Assembly (NCBI GenBank): GCA_029204225.1
Contig: CM055106.1
Location: forward strand, 40,814,368 to 40,878,367
DNA length: 64,000 nt
Origin: Diphasiastrum complanatum
Taxonomy: Eukaryota; Streptophyta; Lycopodiopsida; Lycopodiales; Lycopodiaceae
Direction: 5' to 3'
A model generated the notes under the pieces. It made no database searches and was not told the DNA's origin. It saw nothing but the letters and a program-made list of their open reading frames with translations. Shown piece after piece: positions 56,296 to 64,000 of this stretch. Position numbers and translations under genes: made by a program. Every line of letters starts with the position of its first letter. Position 1 is the first letter of the stretch.

Positions 56296-56757
56296 CTAGT
56301 CTCCTAATCAAGGACTTGACACAAATGAAGGTTACTTCTATTGATTTGATTGAAGGTCTACCTTATCCCACTTCTTAGGGACCTGAAAAGGTCAGTAATA
56401 GACTTCCTATAAAGATCTAAGAATGATCTCTAACAAAATCAAATCATAGAATATTAGAAACAATGCACTTGCTTGATTGAAGTAGACAATACTAGTAGAA
56501 TTGCCCCTCTTTCTATAAAGAACATTAAAGCTTCCAAATGATCTGATCAAGAGTGAATTTTAGCAACCTAATATACTTACTGTTGACAGCTGTTACCAGC
56601 TGTAAGTAGCTATAGGCTAGTCTATAGTCAACTACTAGTTTTCTCTCTCTTTATATTCAGGGTTTATTGTACTCTCTTTCATTCAGTGTAACAGGGTGAT
56701 GGTGTGTTCTTCCTCTTTCTCTTGGTGATTACTTATGGTGGTTGATTGATAGTGCTC
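56296..56757. other. Copia leader remnant and an LTR-like stretch
   Basis: 56296-56575 should be the leader of the copia element. Near 56546 the minus strand has TTGATCAGATC, perhaps a decayed TGGTATCAGATCC. From 56582 a + strand stretch starts TGTTGACAGCTGTTACCAGC, with TTTATATTCAGGGTTTATTG, as in short copia LTRs. No matching partner is found, so this is tentative. Confidence 0.35.
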
Positions 56758-57641
56758 ATTAGATTACTGACACAAGGGCGAATCCTTAAAATGATGTACC
56801 AGTAAAGTATAGGATGTGAATTTTGCTGGGGAACGGATGGAGCGGACCGTGTCGAACGAATCGGATTGGGACGATCCTACTACTGCTCGAAGGTAGGTCC
56901 AACGAGTTCTCTCAATGCGTGTACTACTGATAACTAAGTAGGCAAACACAATATAGAGTTGGCGCGGCTGTTTGCGGAAGCAAAGAGTAGGCAATCAAAA
57001 AGTTAGACAGAAAGTGGAAAACATGCAATACTAACAAAGAATCTGAATGTAGAACCAGACAGTATTTTATTCAGATTAAATGTAATAAAATACAAGTCAG
57101 TGATTGATGTGAGCACAAGACAATTGCAGGAGAAACCGCGTGCTCACAAAGCTAACTACAATCTGTAAAAGCTATGAGCTTATTATTGACAATCCATTTG
57201 AAAAAAGAATTGATGCATGAAAGCATCTATTGTGTCTGTCTCGTTGAATACATACCTAATTGATTATAATGATCAACTATATGTATATATTTATAATTTA
57301 CATTTGTGCAGATGTATGTACAAAAGAATGGCGTGGAGCCGTTGTGCCGTCAGGAAGAAGATCATGGTTGTTGTCATTGTCAAGTTAGCTGCATAGTACA
57401 TGAAGTGAGCATGAGGAGGCTTGATAAGTCGGACTTCCCCGATATGTCGGATGGGTAAGATTTTTCCGATATGTCAGATCTACTAGATAAGTCGTCCAAC
57501 TCCGACAAGTCAGGTTACTTCGATGAGTCGGGCTGCCATTCTCTTGTTATCTTCAGTTATAAATGATTGTGTGACAATGCATGTAATATTGCAGCGATGA
57601 ATGGAACTAGACTAACATGGGATTTAGGAGAGTAGAGGAGG
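56758..57641 (-). repeat. Copia LTR remnant of the TGTTGGATT family
   Basis: The last ~90 bp (57555-57641, GGGATTTAGGAGAGTAGAGG then AGGTAAATCCAATGA) match the LTR start at 26410-26499. The left limit is a guess. Inside, at 57424-57540, the words TAAGTCGGA, ATATGTCGGA, ATATGTCAGA, TAAGTCGTC and TGAGTCGGG recur six times at about 20-bp intervals. Confidence 0.5.
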
Positions 57642-59159
57642 TAAATCCAATGAATTTTTCCTTACCAAATTTGATCTTGTCGACTATAATGGTGAATGGT
57701 TATCAAAATCTGTCTATAATAACTCTCACAGAGGCTAATATGATATTACAAACATTTATAAATAGGTTCATGAGTAATTCTTAGTGTAATCGATGGAATC
57801 TACAGTGAGGTGATAGTGAATAATGTAATATTTTACATTGGTGAAGGCTCCATATGAGAAAGAACTATTTTCAACAAGGAAACATTCGCAAAGGTCCTTC
57901 TACTTGCAAGATACATTCACAGACTTGTTAAAAGATATAAAATGATATTTTGGGATCCAACAAGGTTGTGGGAAGGTTTTGGATTACGAATGATCCTAGG
58001 TTAAATGTTGTGATTTGTTTATTGACAATATTATGAAACTAAGTTATCTACATACCTAATGATTTATAACAATGACCTATTCATAATTGTCTTCAGAAGC
58101 TTGATCACAGTCAACATCCAGTAGTTGACCCACAGTCTCTCGATTGACATTTTTGTGTCAATATACACAACAAAAATGAGGTGCATGCTCAAAACTAACT
58201 CTACATCAAATATTTACGTATATTGTACAGAGTTCAAAATACAAGATCGTCTAAAAATTTATGATATACAACGATATAAAGTTAAAATTCAAATTTGAAA
58301 TAGTAGCATATTAAAATAAATTGAAAAAAAAAAACCTACAAATTGTTGATTGAAACTCACTTGTGAATACAAACCTTGAATTTTTAGCATCTCCATGACT
58401 ATGTTATATCTCTGTTGGAATTCCAAACTTTATTCCTCCTCCGTCAAGAGGCATCCATAATCTGAGGACTATAATAAAATTTGCATTACACGTTAGATTA
58501 TAAATTGGTAAAACAATTTGAGATTCAAATGAAATGGAATTTAAAGTGAGCTTATCTATGATGAAGATTCTATTAATTAGCCTAGTGTAAAGCACAAACA
58601 TTCTAGACTCAACAGAACAAAGACTCATTCTGAAGACAAAAAGATCACACGCTACTCTCATGTATGGCATTCAGTACATGAAAAACATGGAAATATAATA
58701 ACTATATTCAAGAAAAACTTTTGAATGCCAAGAAGTAGTTAATTACCAATTTGCAGAGCAAGCAAATTATCAAAAACAAATTTTAAAAAATAGTATTCAG
58801 AACAAGCATAAAAAAAAAACTACGATTATGTTGTGTTTATGTTCTGGTCTTCTTAAAGTATCAATATCTTGTTGTCACGTTCACGTATTGATTCTAAGAC
58901 ATCTCACTACCTCATTGAGTTTGCTTATCTTTTTCACTATTGTAACCACTAAAAATACATCATTCTCAACATTCTAATATCTTTACTCCACTCATATCCA
59001 CCCTTTCACCTTGAAGTAGAAGTTTTCCTTGAGTTTATGCATTGTTACTTTGTTGCAAATCATCGTGATTAGCATCTGATAGAGGTGCAGGGCTTAGTGG
59101 TAGATCACAAGCATTTAGATTTGATGTTGCTTTGTGCTTGACTCTCTGAGGAGTTCTTA
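57642..59159. other. AT-rich sequence, nothing recognised
   Basis: There is no domain, LTR end or repeat structure. Small ORFs such as 58670-58404 (minus) look random. Confidence 0.4.
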
Positions 59160-59610
59160 TTACAAAGTTTTGCATCCGACGTGCTAACTAAGTTCATCAC
59201 AATTGATCTGATTTTCATGATTGATTTGACATCTAAATCGTATCCAATGAGTTCAATCATATCTGACAAACAATCAATACATAATCTCCTATTGCTAATC
59301 TGATTTTGGTATATGATTCAGTCAAAGACAAAACAATTTGAGACATTTGCATTCATAATAGATTACATCCGAGGCTATAACCGACAACAAATCCGACAAG
59401 CTTCTAAACGGTAACCCAAGTTACATCTGACAAGCTATTCATTCTAGATCTGACAGTGTGACACAAGCACATCCGATAGTCATCCTATTTTATATTTGAC
59501 TACTCAATCCCTCGTCACATCCGATCTTATGTCCGATGCTTAACTAATTCATATCGATTGAAATACATCCGATGACAATCTTCCTATCTTACATCCGATG
59601 CTATATCTGA
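59160..59610 (+). repeat. Degenerate word cluster, ACATCCGAT type
   Basis: ACATCCGAT, ACATCTGAC, ACATCCGAG, AATCCGACA and ATGTCCGAT variants occur about 15 times at irregular spacing. TCCGACAA also appears in the TCGGA cluster at 57.5 kb in the other sense. It is noncoding. Confidence 0.75.
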
Positions 59611-60149
59611 TGGTTAGTACATTACAAATACCAACCGAACGTCCAAACCAAGGCTCTCTTGTCGAGGCTTCCATCCGAATGTTTTGAACCAACTCTCTTC
59701 CACCAAAATCTTTAACTGAATCTTCAAGATTCAACCAAAGTTTTCAACTGTAGGCACTATCTGGCATCTACTATCTGATGAATGAAATTTTTGTTCCAAG
59801 TGTTCTTCATTTATCAACTCTTTGTAAAAATGTTATATTTTCTTCTTTATTTTTATCATTTCTTTATGTGATTGATTTTGTATGTGTGTGCTTAAACTGT
59901 TGTTTTCTTGTGACTGCATGTATTTTTTCTAGATTTTATTTTATTTCATTTTTTACATGAGGGATAGCTATTGATGGAGAGTCATAATTATAGAATAGCT
60001 CAAGAACGAATTTTTTATTTATCTATCCATCTCCAGATTACCTTGTAGAGGGTTTAGGATATTTGTGCATATCCAAGATTTTTGAGAGATCCTTGTCACT
60101 TCAAAGTTGATTCATGTATATAGTTGAAACATTGGTCTTGGAGTCAACT

Positions 60150-60420
60150 ATAGAGAAATTATGAAAATTTGGTCCAACGTGCTTCGACTAAATGTTCCAA
60201 TCGAGCGCTCAGCCAAATGTTCTACCAGATAGTTATGACTGAGTGCTCCGACCGAGTGCTCTCATAGAGTGCTCCAATCACATCAACTTCAACCAAATCT
60301 CTCGGTCGAGCTCCAAGCAAAGATTTCAACCAAGATTCTCACCGAAGCAATTAGCCGAAGAATCACCCGAAGGGCACAACCGAAACTTCAATCGTGTGCT
60401 TCGACCAAGAGCAACAACAA
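60150..60420 (+). repeat. Degenerate word cluster, GAGTGCTCCGACCGAG type
   Basis: GAGTGCTCCGACCGAGTGCTC followed by GAGTGCTCCAATC, with AATGTTCCAATCGAGCGCTC before it; then TTCAACCAA, CAACCGAAACTTCAA and CACCCGAAG. The word drifts from GTGCTC-CGAC to AACCGAA along the patch. Confidence 0.7.
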
Positions 60421-61290
60421 AATTTTATCAACTTAAAGTGTCGAGCACAAAGGTGTTAGCTGAACCGAGTACTCATGAAAAATCATTCAAGTCTTGGCTA
60501 AAGAAAAGTGTGTGCCACATCAAAGATAAAGATGTTGGCCAAGAGACAACACGAAAGACGATGATGAAGAGGCAGGCAGATTGCACACAAAATGAGCCAC
60601 GACCAAAAGGACATCACCTACCACTCCTCACAACAGCTACAACTGATCGATACTCAACACCCACGATCACCACGACCGCAATCACCTGCTGTTAGAAGAT
60701 CCAGGTCCCAATTACCAACAAGGACAATACAAATCATAACATCACCCCCTCGCGTACAACAAGCAGTTGATTCTATGGTAGCCATCCAACAACAACCGTA
60801 GGCAACAAATTCAAGGGAGGGAGAAAGGGAGCTTCCTGCTATCACACAAGCAAAAGACATACTTGCAGTCGACCTTTCACGTGAAGCTGAGGCAGAAGAC
60901 AGCTGGGCAATCCAAAGGGACTCAATTAGGAGGAGCACCCCAGTCACAAACCTCGTCAAGACAAGAGTGTCAATGACGTTGGGACTTCACTGGGAGAAGA
61001 ACTGAGGAAACACCTCGAAGTAGAAAGGAGGATACAAAGAGTGCCAAGCCAATTGATGAATATCTAGCAAGAACCTACCAGAAAATTAGAACTTGCCAAG
61101 AAACCAGAAGTGAAACCATCCATGGTAGATGCAAAGAAAGAAGCCAACAGAGAGACAAGTCAATTGACCGATAATCGAAATTGGACCTAATACTCCATTT
61201 GATGAGTATCGAACAACATTGTTAAAGTTTGGACATACTATTTGGGAGGGAAGGTTGGCAGTGTCGACGAGGGTTTTACACATGGATTAA
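60243..61290 (+). pseudogene. Unidentified coding relic, possibly a retroelement gag or extra ORF
   Basis: Open blocks run in two frames: 60243-60695 and 60592-60801, continuing in frame past a stop (ATNSREGERELPAITQAKDI, VDLSREAEAEDSWAIQRDSI) to about 61003. It is polar, Arg/Ser/Gln/Thr-rich, with RSPRPQSPAVRRSRSQLP near 60.7 kb. Its start overlaps the word cluster and is doubtful. The end shows FDEYRTTLLKF, faintly like FDEYLAKPPRKL in the gypsy extra ORF at 15.4 kb; that is a weak match. No family recognised. Confidence 0.3.
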
Positions 61291-61356
61291 TCACACAAAT
61301 TCAGTTATCTCAACGACTTCACCAGACCGGGACAATATTCCGGTTTAGGGATACTC

Positions 61357-61530
61357 CATGTTAAAGTTATCCATGCGTGGATAACTGCCGCGTGGATTAT
61401 CCACGCGATTTATTTATTTATTTATTTATTTTTGCTTGTTTATAATGAAATGAAATTAATTAACTAAATATTTTTCTAAAGTGAAAGTATATATATCTGT
61501 TGCAAGGACAAATGTAAATATCTGTGCACT
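61357..61530 (+). repeat. Direct repeat flanking a ~1.2-kb unit, left copy, with near-palindromes
   Basis: It begins CCATGTTAAAGTTATCCATG and ends TTGCAAGGACAAATGTAAA; the right copy is at 62756-62905. Two near-perfect palindromes lie at its start: GTTATCCATGCGTGGATAAC (61368-61387) and CGCGTGGATTATCCACGCG (61389-61407). A (TTTA)n run follows. TGTTAAAG...GGACA could be LTR-like termini of a small element. Confidence 0.7.
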
Positions 61531-62755
61531 ATCTACATGGATGAAATAAAACTGACAAGATTGTCAAGAAGTTTGGCTTACAGTACTAGCATATTCAAAT
61601 TGCAAGTTTATGATACTTAATGGCAATTTAGGACATGACGAATATTATACTAAATTAGTTCAAATTGAAATAACGGATTCTCGATTAGGTGATTTTGGTA
61701 AAGGCTTGAAAGAAAAAGACAAATATTATGTTAAATTTCAAATTGAGATAGCTATTTTGATTACTATGAGAGGCCATATGGACCACATAGTCTTTAGGGC
61801 ATCTTTATGTGTTGCCCCACCCAAGCAATTTTCTTGATAGCAATGTTAGTAGAATATTAGATTTTCATTAAGCATGACTAGAATATACATGAATCAGATG
61901 TTCGCATGTCTTTAACAAATTTTATTATTTTTATTCAGTATATACGGTCTCATAATGACTACTTATGATGTGGTATAGAGTAGCTGGCTAAAGTGTGTAT
62001 ATGTCATCAACAACGTCATCGTCATCAATTCATATCATGATCGCAACAACAAGTATATATTGTTATTGATATTGACATCAGTTGCACTTTATTTGTTCCT
62101 TGAATATGATTGTATAATTTCTCTTGCAAATTTCTTCTTACAATGACATTAGATTGGAATTATGAATTCTAGAGAAATGATCGTATCTCCAGATTTAAAG
62201 AAAGAAAGAAAAATTGAGATCTATCACGAAAGAAATGAGCAAACAAGACTAAAGTTCAATGAAGAACTATTGACTGGTTCATCTTCAAGCTCTTCCACCA
62301 GTCGACGTAGATCGCCTGTTGATCCATCACATGTATGTATATTGATTTATGTCATAATTTTTTTATTTGTAATAGTGGTGTACCCCGATTTGGTTGAGGA
62401 TAGTGATATAGTATATTGCTCTTTGGAAAGCCAAGACACCACTCCATCACAACTGAAGGTTGCAAATGCACTAAATGTACAAAGACTATTTTGTCAATTT
62501 TTGTCACATGCTAGAATTTGTCAATTTTCACATGAATGACACTAAAAGGGTTTGTGCTACAATATAGTGTATCATTGGCAATTGGATTATTGGACCAGTT
62601 TCAAGCAGAATATGATTAGAGGATACCATGTACATGCACACAATGCAAAGGCCTTAGGATTCGGACAAGGAGAAGATTGTCAACGATCATATTTGGGCCA
62701 ATGGAGTGCACACAGAGGATCCAAGAGTATGAGAGATAAACTCTTTAAAGTGGAT
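61531..62755 (+). other. Interior of the repeat-flanked unit
   Basis: Two small ORFs (61610-61837; 62162-62539) lie inside. The second has a basic, Ser-rich N-terminus (SSSSSSTSRRRS), then a hydrophobic stretch LIYVIIFLFVIVVYP that might be a membrane segment by chance. No retroelement motif. Coding status uncertain. Confidence 0.3.
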
Positions 62756-62905
62756 ATTCCATGTTAAAGTTATCCACGTGTGGATTATCCATGCGGTTTT
62801 TTTTTTTGCTTGTTTACAATAAAATGGAATTAGTTAAATAAATATATTCCTAAAGTAAAAGTATATATATCTGTTGCAAGGACAAATGTAAAAAATGCAC
62901 TTTGG
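62756..62905 (+). repeat. Direct repeat flanking a ~1.2-kb unit, right copy
   Basis: About 150 bp matching 61357-61530. It has only part of the palindromic portion (GTTATCCACGTGTGGATTAT), so a deletion or an expansion separates the two copies. Confidence 0.7.
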
Positions 62906-63189
62906 CAAGATATCATTGTCTTCTATTATGAAAATGAAAAATAAGTTTGTATAGCAACTACAAATCTTTCCATGACGATGATATCATTCTTGATGATATA
63001 CAATCGAGCCTACTACCAAGCCTATTATCAAGGAAATAGTAGGGATTAAGGAGGAGCAAGCATACCCTACAAACTCCAAAAATGTCAACTCGAGCAAGAA
63101 TGCAACCATCCAGGCTCAAATACAAGGAACAGATAAGCAATTACAAGTTGATGATTGTATAATTTTTATTGCCCTTATTACTACCTTAA

Positions 63190-63445
63190 CTTTGATGATG
63201 TTCCTTCAAGTGTGAATGAAACTTTAGCAACAAAAGAGTGATTTGATGCAATGAAAAGTGAGTATATGATGCATTGCTTGAAATACTTTGTAAAATTAGT
63301 GAACCTCCATTTAAGATACAAAACGGTTAATGCTTGCAATGGGTCTTTAAGATCAATCTTAATCAAGATGGTAGTGTGAACAATTATAAAGCAAGACTAG
63401 TTGCCAAGGGATATGCTCAATTCATCGACATTATCTCCAAAAAAA
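63190..63445 (+). pseudogene. Copia RT N-terminal fragment, decayed
   Basis: FDDVPSSVNETLATKE, then FDAMKSEYMM, continues in another frame as VFKINLNQDGSVNNYKARLV then AKGYAQ. This is the start of RVT_2 (compare WIFKVKTNQDGSINKLKARL in the first element). Stops and a frameshift interrupt it; nothing of the catalytic part follows. Confidence 0.75.
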
Positions 63446-63709
63446 TGGATTTGAAGTCAAACTATGTCTATTCTTTTCACCTACTTAACCAAAAATGAGA
63501 TTCTGTTTTGGCTAAATAACTATCATTTGAAAGCATCACATGTCACATAATCATCTCTCTCTTCTCTCTCTCTTTCTCTCTATAGAATAGATGAAATTAA
63601 ACCATTTTATTCAAAGTTGCAAGAATCAATTTCATCAGTGATAACATCTTGCAATTCATTTCTTCTTAGGTGATTTTCATCATCACTCTCACTTTCAAAA
63701 CTTATTTCA
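63446..63709. other. Short noncoding stretch with a CT-rich run
   Basis: An interrupted CT microsatellite lies at about 63555-63582; no other structure. Confidence 0.4.
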
Positions 63710-63985
63710 TCATTCTGTAGAATTTCTATTCTCAACATCTATGGAAGCGGGTGCTTCAAGTATGGTTTGAAGGTTTACTACATCTCTAGGTAGCTCAATC
63801 TCATAGTTAAAATGAAGTTTTTCCATTTCATTCTCAGCATTTGCACCCTCAAATACTCGTCGTGCTCGTGGTTCAACTTGAGCTACAAACCACCATATCT
63901 TGTTTATTCGATCTGGTTGAAAAAGCAGCTGCAAAAATACTATTTTAGAACATATTGAAAACTCAAATACTGAAATCACCTGCAA
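63710..63985 (-). CDS. Unidentified ORF (91 codons)
   Basis: The translation includes RINKIWWFVAQVEPRARRVF and EGANAENEMEKLHFNYEIEL, then PRDVVNLQTILEAPASIDVE, and after the stop at 63710 it reads on in frame through a Glu/Asp-rich stretch (NEISFESESDDENH). The charged composition and read-through suggest a real former coding region, perhaps a transposon ORF. The 5' limit is arbitrary and close to the window edge. No family recognised. Confidence 0.35.
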   Translation of the reverse strand: MQVISVFEFSICSKIVFLQLLFQPDRINKIWWFVAQVEPRARRVFEGANAENEMEKLHFNYEIELPRDVVNLQTILEAPASIDVENRNSTE

Positions 63986-64000
63986 TAAAACGAAAAATAT

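Noticed and set aside
59160-59610. CRISPR-like array suggested by repeated ACATCCGAT words
   Set aside because: Spacing is irregular, the repeats are degenerate and short, and the genome is a plant.
61360-61410. TTATCCAC motifs resembling bacterial DnaA boxes, suggesting an organelle- or plasmid-like origin
   Set aside because: The context is nuclear plant repeat sequence; the motifs are parts of palindromes in a direct repeat, with no other origin features.

Overview
This window is a nested retrotransposon landscape from a land plant. I see no complete host gene and no rRNA, tRNA or CRISPR array. Nearly everything recognisable is Ty1/copia or Ty3/gypsy material in different states of decay: one intact pol, several gag-pol pseudogenes, solo and truncated LTRs, and initiator-tRNA-Met primer sites. 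The size, AT richness, long LTRs, deep nesting and Athila-like gypsy elements suggest a large-genome seed plant. A gymnosperm is my best guess, held weakly.

Layout. 1-3533: 3' part of a + strand copia element with an open pol and a 653-bp LTR, inserted into a long LTR (LTR-A) that continues to 4603. 4917-7812: minus-strand copia gag-pol pseudogene with PBS and 5' LTR. 8758-9640: a low-complexity word cluster and a dispersed repeat (R1). 10182-11411: a degenerate minus-strand Pif1-like helicase fused to an EEP endonuclease, the Helentron/Helitron2 arrangement. 11415-13221: a copia derivative whose RT/RNase H is replaced by unrelated sequence. 13890-14435: a collapsed copia pol. 15001-24970: a minus-strand Athila-like gypsy element (gag, PR, RT, RH, INT, then a long extra 3' ORF), split by a second LTR-A element in a poly-G tract. 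24975-33947: fragments of a second copia family (LTR-B), a solo LTR with a 5-bp target duplication, and a gypsy-type gag joined to a copia RNase H tail. 33948-40350: mostly unassigned, with a CpG-rich gene-like patch near 36.1-36.4 kb, R1 copy 2 and three word clusters. 40388-43954: a large inverted repeat around a copia RT fragment, framed by a 44-bp direct repeat. 43943-52195: a + strand Athila-like element with PR, long linker, RT, RH, INT and a 2.8-kb extra 3' ORF region. 52200-56295: an almost complete minus-strand copia element. 56296-64000: LTR remnants, word clusters, a short repeat-flanked unit and small coding relics.

How the parts relate. The copia and gypsy units are independent insertions whose order can be partly read. 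The first copia interrupts LTR-A, and LTR-A interrupts the gypsy extra ORF. The two gypsy elements share lineage features (a D-G-G protease motif and the same RNase H/INT spacer type) and each has an additional ORF after integrase.

The most unusual signals are three. One is the helicase-endonuclease relic. Another is the pair of gypsy 3' ORFs. The third is a recurring pattern in noncoding parts of elements: patches of 0.1-0.7 kb built from one short word repeated imperfectly at irregular spacing, with a different word in each patch.
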